Part shown: piece after piece, positions 9,993-23,400 of the stretch
How the letters are laid out: each line of letters opens with the position of its first letter
How positions within the stretch are numbered: position 1 is the first letter of the stretch
Source of the DNA: Owenia fusiformis
Lineage: Eukaryota > Annelida > Polychaeta > Sabellida > Oweniidae
DNA: 64,000 bases
Assembly: GCA_903813345.2 (NCBI GenBank)
Contig: CAIIXF020000004.1
Span: 15,857,513-15,921,512 of the forward strand
Reading direction: 5' to 3'
Translations under genes and position numbers: made by a program
The notes under the pieces: generated by a model
What the model was told of the DNA's origin: nothing
The model's input: the letters and a program-made list of their open reading frames with translations, nothing else
Database searches by the model: none

Positions 9993-11534
9993 CTCAATAA
10001 AACCTTCCACGTGGCCAAACTGTCCTTGACCGCCACTCTGTTTCTTATGCAAATAGTCGAAATCACAGCTGCTTGATAGAGTCTCCCGGAATGCAACCTT
10101 TGGCTTACCCAGAACGCACTTGGTGCCATATTCTCTCTCAAGACGCTAAAATTGTAAATAGTAAATAATGCTTAACCATTACACAGCTCTGCTTTATATA
10201 TCAAATGGTATTATGTGGTACCATAATGCTTGGATGGTACAAGATGATCTTGCTCAAAAAGTACTGTACGTAGCCATTTTGTTAAAATCTTTCAGAAGTT
10301 CTTCATAAATATGACTTACTATACGAATATTATACATTTGTCTACTACTTAACATTTTACAGTTGCTATGGTAACCAAAATGACAATGTTTTGGTCCATA
10401 TCAATCATGTTAAAAATTTTAATATTTTATTCTATCTCTTCTGTAATGCTTTCAGATGACTCAGGGTCATATTTACCCGGAATGTGGGATCTTCACGAAC
10501 GAATCTAGCAATCGCCTTAGCAAAGTTATCTGTGTCTCCTTTGTTCACTGGCTTTATTGACATTGATATTACAGGTTCAGCAACATAAATAGACTCCTGG
10601 AATATTTCAAATATGCATTTTTGAGAACAAATACATCTGAAGACAAGGCATTCACATGCAAAATGTCACCACTCAATATTTGTTACAGATCCAACTGCCA
10701 ACTGCTGAACACCGTCCACAAAAAAGTTGGAAATTATAACAATATGCCACCGCTTGTGGTGGTGACATAATAAATTGAGCTTGTAACAGGCTCTGCAATG
10801 GTAATCATTTTTGATGAATTTTATTCTATTGACAACATTGTTGCTTTTTGACAAGGCTATTGTTACATGTAGAATATGGATTCTTGAAAAGTTGAAATTT
10901 GCGCAGCATAAAAAATGCAATGGATTTTGTTCAGTGACATTGCTGAAGAAATAAAAAGCTTGCTGGTATCCCAACTGAAATTGATAATTACAGTACATAC
11001 ATTATATATTTGTTAAGCAACTAATTAATAAATCCCAAATTTACAATGAATCAGGTGATTTGTCAATGGAGTAAACCATGTCATGCTCAGACCTGATCAC
11101 TCATTTGACTACATATTGTGGCTCTAAAAGAAGTTAGTAGCTGATTTAATTTTCCTTTCATTGAACTATTTACCAATAATCACAGAAACACTTTCTAATC
11201 ACGCTGACTGTCAACTTAGAGTGCTGTAGCATGTTTAGCCTTTTTAAAGTTGTCAATGGATTGATTTTAAAAAAGTCCATAGAGAACCACCCACCATTGA
11301 AATCTGTTCTCCTGACTTTAGAACAAAGGTGTCTCCACTAGCGCAGTCTACACCAAATAAGGCGCAAATATCCCCAGCATACACGTTTGAGACATCCTCC
11401 ATTTCCTGTGCATTCATTCTCACCAAACGTGGAACGCGTACTTTCTTGCCAGTTCTTACATTGATTATTGTCGACCCCTTCTCAAGGCATCCTTGGTAGA
11501 TTCTCATATAAGTTAACTGTCCAAAACGCCCAGC
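9993..11534 (-). pseudogene. Duplicated gfm1 exons 13-12-11, segment A
   Basis: Copies of three consecutive gfm1 exons lie downstream of the gene's real 3' end. The exon 13 copy (9993-10145) and exon 11 copy (11295-11534) are open, keep GT/AG sites and encode almost the same peptides as 36471-36623 and 37611-37850. The exon 12 copy (10457-10596) has lost the part encoding the [12 protein letters not shown] end together with its donor site, and has a one-base deletion in TATTTACCCGG versus TATTTCACCCGG. No neighbouring exons 10 or 14 exist here, so this cluster cannot make EF-G. At position 57 of the exon 13 copy region it reads KPKVAF, closer to human than KPNVAF in the functional copy. Confidence 0.85.
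10635..10775. repeat. Dispersed hairpin repeat (TGTCACC...GGTGACA), copy
   Basis: It starts GACAAGGCATTCACATGCAA and ends at GGTGGTGACATAATAAA. It contains AAAAAGTTGGA and a near-palindrome built from CCACCGCTTGTGGTGG. Paralogous copies lie at about 18540-18630 and 37095-37235; diverged independent copies lie elsewhere in the window. Confidence 0.8.
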
Positions 11535-12044
11535 CTGAAAAACAGGTTTTTTAAATTATTATGTAAAAAGATGTTATTGTGGTCAATTGGATAATTCAAG
11601 ATATAACAACTAGGGGTCCCACATTACATTATCTTTAATTTTGATACGAGCAATGATATTTACCTCACGATACGATACAAATGATACAAGCAATGTAATA
11701 GCACAACAAATATTTTTATTTTAAAAAAATATATGGGAAAACAAGACATTAAGATGCCAAATGTACCAACCCCTGAATTTCGAACTCGTGAAACAGTATT
11801 AACTATGAATGTCCTCCTAAATCTAATGTCCACTCGTGTCCAGTGTCCATCCATTATTTATATTTTTATTACACAATCTTTGCCAAAGTTTTTCATTAAA
11901 TGAAATCGGATATGTACATTACATGTATATTCAGATTACACAAGGAACAAAATGGAAAAAATGGTAAGATACAATCTTACATTATTTAATATGCTTTCGA
12001 ACATTATTTTGCTGTTTTGGGAGGTTAAAAACGATACAGAATTT
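11535..12044. other. Segment junction, gfm1 intron to GPCR intron
   Basis: The left part resembles 37851-38065 (gfm1 intron upstream of exon 11), with an extra AT-rich insert at 11740-12020. At about 12040, after GGTTAAAAACGATACAGAAT, the sequence switches to the GPCR intron (matching 31629 onward). This is a duplication breakpoint. No gene. Confidence 0.75.
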
Positions 12045-13055
12045 TAAGCACATTTGTTTGTAAGTATTGACTCAATCATCTGAATCTAAAGTTAACATTT
12101 GAGTTGATCTACCAAGGTTATCATTTTGCATTGCCTATGAGATTAATAAATTTCCTTTTTACTTCCACAAATATAGGAATGGGTTACAAAAGCTTTGAAA
12201 TCTGGAGTACAGAAATGAAAGGGACAGTGTGTTCTGTAGGGACGAAATGGCCAAGCTTGAACTTTCAACGTGTCTTTGCCAGCATCAACATATTCATTGA
12301 GTTCATCATTCCGATTTGTCTTATGGCTTGTTGCTACGGTCGAATCGCTTATGTCATAAACAAAGAATCAAATATGAATGCCACTGGGTCGAGGAACCGA
12401 AACATGCGGAAAGCCCGAACTAACGCCATTAAAACGTTACTCCTCGTCTCGATATGTTTCTTTCTATGCTGGGTATGGAACAGCATTAATTTCCTCTTGT
12501 ACAACATTGGCTACGCAGGGAGTAATTTAACAAGTACATTATACCAATGCACAGTTGTCGTCAAATTTGTGAATTGTTGCATCAACCCATTCATATATGT
12601 CATCAGTTATGATGTTTTTAAGAATGAGATCAAACGATTGTTCTCATGCAGGGAGACTGATCTGGATCTAGTTGGAAATGGAACTAGGCCTACAATTACG
12701 AGTAACCTCACATAAAAAATCAGAAAAAAATAAAGAGACAAAAAGTAACAGTGCCATATCTCATAGTGACAAGAAAGACAATATGTCACACAGTGAGAAA
12801 AACACAAAAAATGATGGAAAGACGATTCATAAAGTTAGTGACAAGAAAACGAACAGAATGTTTCATAGTGAGAGAAGTTCTCATATTAAAATATTGCAAA
12901 GTGACAGGTGCTCTAATGGCAAACTTCATAATGACAAAGACCATAATGACAAAGCACATGAACATGACAGCAAAATATTTCACATTGACAATGGTCACGT
13001 CAACCTTGATGAACAGACAATTTTAAATGATGAAGATATAATAACATATTTATAA
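12045..13055 (+). pseudogene. 5'-truncated copy of the nested GPCR
   Basis: It begins inside the intron of the GPCR (matching 31629) and keeps the acceptor at 12176 and the exon 2 copy from 12177. Transmembrane segments 5-7 are open and nearly identical to 31779-32270, including [17 protein letters not shown] and NPFIY. Exon 1 (TM1-4) is absent from the window. After TM7 a deletion of roughly 60 bases and a changed codon end the frame at 12715; the Asp/Lys-rich tail continues out of frame to 13055. It cannot make a seven-helix receptor. A half-receptor transcript cannot be excluded but nothing supports it. Confidence 0.87.
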
Positions 13056-14547
13056 TGTCCCAGGCCCTTATTATGCTATCTGTTTAGCAGAATTTATTCT
13101 TATAAAATGACAAGGTGAGACTTTTGTGGTTTTTCTTTTGCTCTTTTGTGCAAAAAGACTCATTAAAATAAATTGTGATGACCTTATTAACCAATCACCA
13201 TTAAGCAGAGAAGACATGTAATGTGTAAGGGCCTCGTACACGAAATGGTACACTACCCCGATTCAAAAATAGTAATGTACCATTAAAATCTTTGAGTGAG
13301 GCTCTCCATGCGGGTCGCAGGAAGAGGTGAGGATTTGGACAAAAAATAGTTGGTCAAATTCCCTTTCCTAGGAGTAACCAAGTAAATCCATCCCTTTGAT
13401 ACAATGATTGCCAGTCAAAGGTTATCAGAAATTCTAAAATCTCTACTCCCAGGAAAAGGTACCCCATTATTCATTGTCAAATTCTCACCCCCTGGGATAT
13501 TAAAGTCCTGACACTCCTGCATAAAGTTGCCTCTTGTAAACCATTAAAAGAGGCATCAATGTTGTGTAGAATTTTAAAAATATATTTTAAGGTTTTTGTA
13601 TAAATTATATTCAACTAAAGATTGATTGAAATTTGTACAGTCAGGAAGAAAGTAAAGTAGGCACTTGAAGTAGGTAAACAGTCTGAATCTTCAGGCTCCT
13701 TTGGAAGCATATATAGCATGATTGACCACCACAAATGTATATATTTTAAGGCAATTAATTTTTTTAAAAAAGTAATTTATTGTAGATATTTGTTTCAATT
13801 ACTTCAACACTCTTATGGTTGGTGATGAAAAAATTCTATGATATAAAAAAATCATATACTAGTCAGGAATTGATTTGAATTAAATAAATTGTTTAAAGAA
13901 TCTAATGGCTGGTGTGTAATTTCTCCAATTTAACCAACAATCCACCCAAGGTCATTTGCATTGTGAAACTAGTGAAACCTATAACTTAAAGCTGATCAAT
14001 TTTATAGATGAGTAAAAACCTATAAATAGTATCATAGGGAATAACAAGCTACGTGGTTATGAAAGTCAAATGGTAAGTGTTGAATGGTTGTCAAGGTGAC
14101 AATTTGACTCTACAGATTGAAATTTATACTTTGCCAACTTGACCCTTCGACCCTTTGAAAACGTTTCAATGAAAATATGTTCTTTAAGTGATTTCGTATC
14201 TTTTAGATGATATCCTAGAAAACATATTGTAATGTGTGAAAAGAATTTAAGCCCAAGACTCAATGCATTGTGGCTGATTCATTCCACTCATGTGTTGTTT
14301 CCTAAACCTAACACTCCATGCTACACATCTTGTACAAAGTTTGAAAAAACACCTTAAAGAAATAACCAGACCACAATGCCACAGTCCAGGACTTAAATCC
14401 TTAATCAAAAAAATATTGCAACCCATTCACGTTTGTATACCCAATGATAAATGACTAGAATTAATTAACGACCAGTTCCTGCTTTGACATTATTGATAAA
14501 TGTTGAAATATCCAGATTAGCAATTATCTTATTTATATTTTCTATCA
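13056..14547. repeat. 3' flank of GPCR copy, duplicated
   Basis: It matches 32783-33660 plus 34648-34737 in the functional segment and so shows the site before the foldback element inserted at 33661-34647. AT-rich; no reading frame of note. Confidence 0.8.
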
Positions 14548-15665
14548 TCTCATTTATATTGTCATCAGGGCTTAAGTAGTTTCTACACATACACCTCCTC
14601 TTGCTAATGAAACACAGTTAGGGATGGTGTCCACTGTCAAATCATCAACAGTCATTGACAAACTAACTTAAGTTTTTAAAGTTTGACCACATCCCCTTAT
14701 CTCACGAAAATGCTGATTTGGCTTTCACTTGAACATTTTAAAATCAACATCTTCGCTAATGAGACCATCATTTACCCCCCCCAAAAAAAAAACTAACTTT
14801 GCAATCTGATTAAAACATGATATGTCTAAATTAAAAATTGATACAGTAATACTTTTGTACTGTCACTTAATTGTTTGGCTTTTAGATTTTGAACAACAAT
14901 GACAAGTAATGACAAGCACATATCAGAGAGTAATTACAATCCCCAACTGGCTTGGTAATAAATGGAAAATAATAAAAATAACAATGCATTTACTGATTTC
15001 TCATACAAAGCACTTCAATTAGGGTTGCCCTTCTCATGAAAGCCAACGCCAAATCGCAGTATAAATTATTCAAAACAAAAAGAATCAATACAGATATGAT
15101 GCAATCATATTACATGTTCTCAAAACAAGAATATTTCCCTACTTTCAGATTTATTTTAATATTTTTGTGCTTAGAAAGTGCTATATTGTTGTCTTGTGGT
15201 AATGGACAGGTGTGGGGGTGTTCTTACGGGTGCCACATGTATTGTGGGGTGTTCTTACGAGTGCCACATGTATTGTGGGGGTGTTCTAACGGGTGCCACA
15301 TGTATTGTGGGGGTGTTCTCACGGGTGCCACATGTATTTTGTTTCTTATATATTCATTATTCACTAATATTGGGTCATTTCTCAATATTTCTTGAATTTA
15401 AAGTGATGTTGGCACTTATTAAGGGGTGGGTGCTGAATACGGCGATAATGGTACAGAAAACCTGTGTAAGTGGAATACTTTCTAGAGGCACCCAAGGGAG
15501 ATGTTCCAATTGGAAGGTGTTCCACTTAAAGAGGTCCATTTAAGAATAAGTGAATAGGATGCATAACAGGAAATTGTTCTTATGGAGGTGTTCCACTTAC
15601 AAAGGTGTTCCACTAACAGGTTTTACTGTACATGCTTCTGATTGCAAGAACATTTTTGTAAAGTG
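14548..15665. repeat. Paralogous flank, segment B, with 32-bp repeat (4 copies)
   Basis: Matches 1-608 plus 8522-9056, and 34738-36200. It shows the uninterrupted LTR insertion site near 15036. Four copies of the G-rich 31-32 bp unit lie at 15211-15338. GTGTTCCA-rich pogo-like fragments lie at about 15460-15630. Short open frames across the repeat are products of its composition. Confidence 0.85.
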
Positions 15666-16030
15666 GTTCGGATGAACTACTTATGTACTAGGTGTACTAC
15701 TAATGTACTAGATGTACTACTAATGCACTAGATGTACTACTAATGTACTAGATGTACTACTAATGTACTAGATGTACAACTTATGTCCTAGATGTACTAC
15801 TAGTACTAATGTACTAGATATACTACTAATGTCCTAGATGTACTACTTATGTACTAGATGTATTACTAATGTACTAGATGTACTACTAATGTACTACTCA
15901 TGATGTACTACTAATGTACTAAATATACTACTAATGTACTAAATATACTACTAATGTCCTATGTACTACTTATGTACTAGATCTACTCCTAATGTACTAG
16001 ATGAACTACTAATCTATTTGATGTACTACT
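15666..16030. repeat. 20-bp minisatellite, segment B
   Basis: About 17 tandem copies of the same 20-bp unit as at 9057-9425, with different internal order and small insertions such as CTACTAGTACTAATG. The array evolved after the segment duplicated. Confidence 0.92.
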
Positions 16031-16610
16031 AAAACATATTTGTCAGTTTTCATTACACAAGTCATACATTATTGTCTATTTTTACTTTAAATCTTTTTTT
16101 TCTTTTACTTTCAACAAGAGCATTTTCCAGAGAAAGGACACACAATGATTAATATTGCACTTTAAAGAGCAAAATGGCTGACATATATATGTAATTTAAC
16201 CAGCATGTCTGCAGCAAAATCAGATTTTGGCCTTAGTCTGCTCTTACATGTTAAATTTCATATGTCCATTGGCCATCAGCCTCAAAGTTATCTGACCTGA
16301 ATAACATTATTTGAACCAACTGGTATAATCTGATTTTTCACCAAACACATAAACATAAGCTCGAAGGATGGAAAAATAGAGATACAGCCTCACTTTGTAC
16401 CTACTAGAACCCTCTTAGTGGGATAATAGGCTCTAGATTTTCAAATCAAGAAATCTTTTTGAATATCTAAAACTGATCTGCCAAGCAGTTTAGAACCAGA
16501 AATGTGTATCAATAAAAACAAGATGTCACCTGACCCATCAAGCTGATCATCAAAAAGTTAAACATTATTATACATTTTCAGGTATTATTAAAACATTAAA
16601 AGGGTTTTAC
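16031..16610. other. Intron-derived spacer, segment B
   Basis: Noncoding sequence similar to 9426-9992 and 36200-36470. Nothing further seen. Confidence 0.7.
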
Positions 16611-18191
16611 CTCAATACAGCCTTCCACACGGCCAAACTGTCCATGACCCCCACTCTGTTTCTTATGCAAATAGTCGAAATCACAGCTGCTTGATAGAGT
16701 CTCCCGGAATGCAACCTTTGGCTTACCCAGAATGCATTTGGTGCCATATTCTCTCTCAAGACGCTAAAATTGTACATGGTAAATAATGCTAAATCATTAT
16801 ACTGTACTATCAGTTATTACACGGTTCAGCATGTGATACGGGAAATATTCCACGAAAGTAAAAATTGTATCACCACGAAAGCGCATCACATACGCTGAAA
16901 CGTGTGATGATGATTTTATCACATACTTTGTAGAAATCGAGTGATTTGATTAATTTTGGTAGCTTTCTGTGTCGTTCTAACTTCTAGTTCCTCAAATGAC
17001 GAATTCACCATTTCTAAGAAATAGTAACATAGCCTATGTGTGACGTCATTTTGAATTAGGAAAGAATAGAATGAAGTTGTATGACGTCATTTCGTAACCA
17101 TAGACAACGTGTGGTACGTGTGCTTGTATCATATAAAATTTATGTGATACGGGAAATACGTCATGGAAAGCAACCAATCAAATCACTTGATTTCTACATG
17201 GTATGTGAAAAAGCTCTTTATTATATCACTATCTAGCTAGCGACAGTATGATTGGTCAACACCGGGTCACATGTCGTGGGATATCTGGCGATATTCAATG
17301 GCAATGCTAATCAGATAAGACAACCGTGAGATATCTAGCGATATCCCACGCTCCCGGGAATTTTCAAAGAATTTGTTTTCGTTCAGTGTAAATAATTGAG
17401 TTAAGTGTAAGTCAAAATGGCAGATGAACCGGGTAGATTCGTATGTATTTCAATGTTAACCTATGACTTAATAATATTAGGGATGTTTAGCTAGACAGTG
17501 ATATAATAAAACAAATATTTCACTCTATTTTCGGTGAATACCTGTAGCAATTTCACAAGGTGATATTCCACTTGCCCTTTGGGTGAGGATGTACAGGTAT
17601 TCACCTCAATAGAGTGAAATATTTGTTCAGTATCATATCTCAAATAGCATCATGTGGTACCATAATGCTAGGGTGGTACAAGATGATCAATCTAGCCCAA
17701 AAAGTACTGTATGTAACCATTTTGTTAAAATCTTTCAGAAGTTCTACATAAATATGACTTACTATATAAATATTATACATTTGTCTACTACTTAACAATT
17801 TACAATTGCCATGGTAACCAAATTAACAATGTTTTGGTCCATATTAATCATGTTAAAAATTTTAATATTTTATTCTACTCTTCTATTATGCTTTCAGACG
17901 ACTGAAAAGATTTATTTTCCAATACTTTATAATGAAATAAATATATGTGAAAATAAAAAATTCAGTGGATGAGATCTGGAAATGTAAATACCTGTGCGTA
18001 GACATCAAGATGCAGTTCTCCCATACCAGATGCTATACTTTATTTTGACTCAGGGTCATATTTCACACGGAATGTGGGATCTTCACGAAAGAATCTAGCA
18101 ATCCCTTTAGCAAAGTTATCTGTGTCTCCTTTGTTCACTGCAGGCTTTATTGACATTGATATTACAGGTTCAGCAACATAAATAGACGATC
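16611..18191 (-). pseudogene. Duplicated gfm1 exons 13-12, segment B
   Basis: The exon 13 copy (16611-16763) is open but has substitutions at conserved places (GGHGQFG for GGQGQFG, GCIE for GFIE). The exon 12 copy (17992-18191) carries an in-frame stop (SK*SIASG where the functional copy has SKESIASG), a three-base insertion in the KPVNKG region, and a shifted start at its 5' end (GATCGTC for GAGTC). An unrelated ~825 bp insertion (16806-17630) splits the intron between them. There is no exon 11 copy. This cluster is dead. Confidence 0.85.
16806..17630. mobile_element. Foldback-type insertion in segment B
   Basis: This stretch is missing from the paralogous positions near 10190 and 36665. 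It holds two nested inverted repeats: CGAGTGATTTGATT near 16939 pairs with AATCAAATCACTTG near 17180, and the arms at about 17509-17545 and 17590-17626 (CAAATATTTCACTCTATT with AATAGAGTGAAATATTTG) form a hairpin. GTGATACGGGAAATA occurs twice. No transposase. Probably two short non-autonomous elements, one within the other; the exact ends are unclear. Confidence 0.6.
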
Positions 18192-18756
18192 CTGAAATAT
18201 TTAAAAGTATGAAATACCTCGCGAAGCATTTGTATGGAAGTCAATGGAGCCGAAGGTCGGCTATTTATTCCTGTATAGCTGCCAAAGTTTTTTACCATGA
18301 CAATCTTTTGAATTCATGTTTCACTTCGTCCAAATTTCACTCGCAAACAGATGTGTGATGTCGTTGATATAACGTAACCATGAAAATAAAGGTATGTAAT
18401 ACAATAATACAACAATTATGTCTGTATTATTGAATATATGCCTTCGCAAGCTCGGGCTGTATTGATGACAGACATCAGGCATATTCAATGATAGGGACAT
18501 AACTGCTAAATATATATTTTTGAGAACAAATACAATTACATCTGTAGACAAGGCATTTACATGCAAAATGTTCCAAACATCATCTACAAAAAAGTTGGAA
18601 CCTCCAGGTCCCACTTGTGGTGGTGACATAAAAATACCGTGATACTGGTGAAGAACAAAGCTTGCTGGTATTCATAGGGGGGGGGGGGGGGTGTACACAG
18701 TCTTGGAGAACAACTAATGAATCATATCATTTGTCAATGGAGTCAAACACGTCATG
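18192..18756. other. End of segment B with a ~300-bp insertion
   Basis: Similarity to the intron upstream of gfm1 exon 12 is broken by an insert at about 18205-18506. It then resumes with a copy of the dispersed hairpin repeat (about 18540-18630) and a poly-G tract (18677-18691). It ends near 18756, after a match to GATTTGTCAATGGAGT of the other segments. This is the right-hand end of the duplicated block. Confidence 0.65.
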
Positions 18757-20307
18757 TTGTTGCTGTTATGCACTAACTTCCCTCCTCCTTTTCTTTTTGT
18801 TCAAAATTGTATTCAATTTTGAACAAACTACGGGCGGGCGCCGGTATGAGCAAATGGATGCTTTATATCTTGACGTGGGATGTTTGTTTTGTGTTTTTGT
18901 TGAGTTCCCTATAATTTATATTGTACTTTATACCAGGGACTTTCTAACAGAATATATTTTCTAATAATTTATTTCAATGTATGATAACACGCCATATACA
19001 ATGTACAATGTATGTATAACACCAGACAGTGTGTAGAAAATAGAATTCAAACATGACCGTGCTCTATTCGAATTTCTCAACCAATCAGAATGCAGCATAG
19101 CCAATATAGAACGTTTTTTAATTCTCCATAGATGCACGACCATGCTCTATTCAATCTGCAATTTGCATTGTTTTGAGTGACGTCACATCTCAGCTGCACA
19201 TCTGGGGCTCTGTCCGGGGATAGCTGTTCCTTCATGCCCGTTCCACAGACACGGCTTTTACTAATTTTTATGTTTGAATCGGAATAAATAATGATAGGCC
19301 ATTCAATATGGTGAAATTCAGCACGAGTTGGACAGAATGTTGTACAAAGCACGAACCGAAGGTTTACCAATATTGGTAAAAGTCTGGTTAAAATGAGACA
19401 GAGCTGCATGAGCCAATGGTCTTAATACATTCTAGAAAGAAATTTGAAAATTTTACAATTTTGTCTATTTTGACTTCAATCATTGAAATGCATGTTAAGA
19501 AAATCAGACAAAACTATGTGGGTGATAATGATTGGGTTTGGATATGGGTATAATCCAGAAATGAATTTACTTCTCTCACTAAAGTATGTCTGGGAATGAA
19601 GGGGAGATAAATATTTTCATATTCTAAAACCTTATATCCAATACTTCATCAAACCCTCATATTTCACCCAGAACTGTATATTTTACTTTTTTTGTTATCA
19701 AATTTTTCAGTTTGCATAGTCTTTCGTATAGCAGTATTCTATTTCACGCAAATACAAAAGGAAATCTGCTGAATTGCTAACAAGTGAAGTAATTATACAG
19801 GGATCATACACCTCTTATTAGCTTAAATTCACTTCATATTTGAGCATTTATGAACTCTTTCAATTTGTATTTTTAAATATGGACATTGGAAACTTAAATA
19901 TAGGTCCAGCATAGTCCAAAAAACTGGTGAATTCACTCCAATGAGATGAGGGAGGTAAACAATATTGATTTTTTTTGTATGGTCATGCCATATAATATCA
20001 ATGCAAAAATTCATTGCCTATTCATGTCTAATGACACAGCCAGTAAGGAAACATGCTTACTGTTCCACTTGGTTGGTTTTCAACTTATGTATTTCACCTT
20101 ATAGTAATCAGTTAACAAGACTCTGAACTGTATTCCACTTACAGAGGTGTTCCTATTCACAGGTTTAACTGTACATGTTACAAGTATTTTACTTTTATTC
20201 ATTGCTGACTCCACTCTTATCTCCATGATACAACTTCTCATCCGAATGACTGAACAATTCGCTACACTGTATTTAAATATAAATAAATTGCCTAAATTGA
20301 TTTAATA
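18757..20307. other. Spacer downstream of gfm1
   Basis: No gene recognised. It contains an almost perfect palindrome at 18797-18826 (arms TTGTTCAAAATTG, loop TATT). A short direct repeat, GACCGTGCTCTATTC / GACCATGCTCTATTC, lies near 19056 and 19138. A GTGTTCC-type repeat end lies at about 20138-20175. The 110-codon minus frame at 19077-19409 resembles nothing I know. Confidence 0.6.
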
Positions 20308-20499
20308 TCAGTTCCGCCTTTTCTTTTTCTGAGATTGTGGATTTTGCTTGTTCAGTTCTTCCTCATATTCTGATATAAGGGCCTCATGTGTGCTTGGTAT
20401 TGCTATACAATATTTGCAGTACTCCATTGTGTATTCTCCTTTGCCTTGAGTGGATGAACGGAGCTCTGTGGAGTAACCAAACATGTCATTGAGGGGGAT
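20308..20499 (-). CDS. gfm1: gfm1 last exon (domain V end, stop)
   Basis: Encodes [15 protein letters not shown] and GKGEYTMEY, the conserved end of EF-G1, then a Lys/Arg-rich tail and TGA at 20308-20310. Acceptor TATGCTTTCAG at 20500. Confidence 0.93.
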   Translation of the reverse strand: MPLNDMFGYSTELRSSTQGKGEYTMEYCKYCIAIPSTHEALISEYEEELNKQNPQSQKKKRRN

Positions 20500-23400
20500 C
20501 TGAAAGCATACAAATTGCAGAGGGTTTAGAGACAATACTTTAGTTCAGGATGAAGGTGGAAACAAGACTTGGTTTCTTATTGGATTGAATGCCAATATGG
20601 TGCACATACTGAATACTGAATTATGAATACCAAACATCGAACACCAACTACCCTGCCACCGAAAAAGGTGGAGACTTTAACAATGTGTCACCAATTATTG
20701 TGATGACAAGCCATAAAATAACAAATCTGAAATATATACTTGTTCAAAACTGTTCATCAAGGAATGGCTCATATCATGTTTAATGTACAAGAATGGAACT
20801 CATAGAAGAATATTTGGATGGAGGAGTTCGACATAGAAAAACTTACCTCACAAAATATACTTGCAAACCCCTCATTTGCATCAGTTCCCGTGATAAGAGC
20901 ATGCCGTTTATTTAGACCAATCATGACAGCTCCCTGGAATTCTGTAGGGGTCGTGACCTCTACAGACATTATAGGCTCCAACAGTTGCCACATTCCATTA
21001 CTTAAAACTGCAACACAAAAAACAATATTGTAGCAATAATCCATCTAGTTTTATAATTTATCATAGTGTCACAGGTTCATACATATACAATAATTTAAAT
21101 ACAACATTAAATACATCAAGAACCTCTAGCCTATGCCGACACTTATATGAATACATGAATAGCATCAATAATTACAATGTAATTACAAACGTCTCAGATT
21201 AAATGATCTCTTTTGTACATATTAATGTTTGGTGTATTGATAACTATTATCATGTTAGATTGAAAAGCTTTCTTCTTTTCTTGTCCCTGATCTAAGCTAT
21301 ACTGATAGCCCTGATTGTCAAACTTCATTTGTTTTACTTTTTCTTACATACTTTGGCTGAACATATACTGCCCTGTTATATGACTATATTTCCAAATATA
21401 GTCTCTGTTATCATCCTCTGATCATGAATCTTTTTCAGGTCATGGTAAAATCATGGTAAATTTAACTGGAAATAAATAGCCTGAATATGAGTTGAATTTA
21501 ATACCTTGCTTTACAGCGCCCTCTGCAGCCTGTTGGAAGGACCAATCAGACGAGTCAACAGCATGACTAGCGCCATCTTTTAGAACAAACTTAAGTCCTG
21601 TTATCCTTTGTCCTGCTAGAATACCTTTTTCACAAGCACTCAGAAACCCCTGTAATATAAGTAGATTACCATTTCTGTCTTTGATTCATAGTTCACTCGA
21701 TTTCACACAATTTGAATGGTTTGACCAATCTCCAATTTTCTCATCAAGTTTTATCACTGTATGTAAATTGCAATTTGGAACAATGTATTGACACACATTA
21801 GGTGTAACTGAACCTCTATATATTGAGCATCTCTGCAGCTTATATCTTCATTCTAATTTCCTTTAATGGACTCTTAAATAAGAATAAATTTTTAATCATT
21901 TGTTTATGATTTAAATATGCCAAACGTGTCTCAGCCAATCAGCATTTCATAATTCAGTGCATTAACTTTAAAACATATTCTAAAAGTACCTTTTTAATAG
22001 ATGGTATATAAGTCTTTGGTATGTTGGTTCCTGTTGTTTCATCTACAAATTCTAGCTTGGTATACTCATCAGCTGGTAGTGGCTTGAATAGAATGCAATG
22101 CAATATGTAATATGGTGCAATATAAATACATACAAGGCATCAACATGCAAAATGTCACCACATGCTATTTGTTACAGATGCTGACCACCGAATACCAACC
22201 ATCAGTCCACACAAAAAGTCATTTATGTCACCATTTTTTGTGATAACAAACAATATTTTATAAAGTGCATTATTATACAATGTTTCACAGTGCAATGGAA
22301 AGCCATACAGAACAATGCAATGTAATTATTGGATATAGTTCATGTGAAGTCATACAGTGCAATACAACACAATATACCAGTAATACAAAACAATACAATA
22401 CAATACAATACATTACAATACAATACATAGAGGTTTGTGTATGAGTACCTGTGCAAGATTGTCTATTCTTGATGAGCTAAAGCGCAAAGGTTTTACATTG
22501 CCATGTTGATGTTGCGATGTCACAAGTAAACTCATCTTGCACATGTGACTTTTTCTGATGAAAGATGGCAATATCTAGCATGGGGTAAAGATGGCAAGCC
22601 AAGCTATATCTTGGTTAGTCATATAAGAAATGGTAATACAACATGAAATAATAGATGGCATATATAGTACAATACGAATTGATATATAGTGCAATATGGA
22701 GTGTATAAATTAAGCATTTATAAGACTGTCAAGCTTTAACTTAATTAACCTTTCAATAACAGGTACCAGTGCCTTGAAAAGTTTACCATTGTCTGGAAAT
22801 TTGCAGAAAAAAAATGTAAAGCTACTACTTTTGGTGGTCACATCACAAAAAATGAAAAAGTTTAATCAATGGGTATTTTGGAAAAAATCCTTTGAGGCAA
22901 ACAATTAACATGTGGTTGTCTTTGGAGATTATGTACAGGCTTGATGAGTCACATAAGTATCTTATAAAACAAACACATCAATAATCCTGGGAAAAGTAGA
23001 CTATAATGGATATCAGGCTGTATGTAGTTAATAGTATGTTATTAATCAAACATCATATACTGTAAATTGCTTTAATTTGACGGCTGTTTCAATTTAGCAG
23101 ATTTGGCAGACTGATAAAAAACACCAAATTAAGTCTCTGCCAATGTTTGAAAGTGAATTTCCCAGGGATTTTCATCAAGTGCCGTTTTCTTGTGTTTCCT
23201 TGCATGATAAAACTTTAAAGAAAATCTTCATTGAAACATGGATAAAATGTCAATTTTGAACTGCAAGCATTTCCAAGGATCTACAGAGTCCTCACTGGTT
23301 TAGATAGAACAATCTGATACCAAGAAAGATAAAATTGGATTATTGGTGGCGAGTTGTGAAGTGATTCATACGATTCATGATGGTCAATCCGCCAAAAATA

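Noticed and set aside
12104-12715. Functional second GPCR
   Set aside because: TM1-4 exon is missing and the similarity to the functional locus starts within its intron.
19077-19409. 110-codon minus-strand frame
   Set aside because: No recognisable domain or composition; it lies in spacer with short local repeats.
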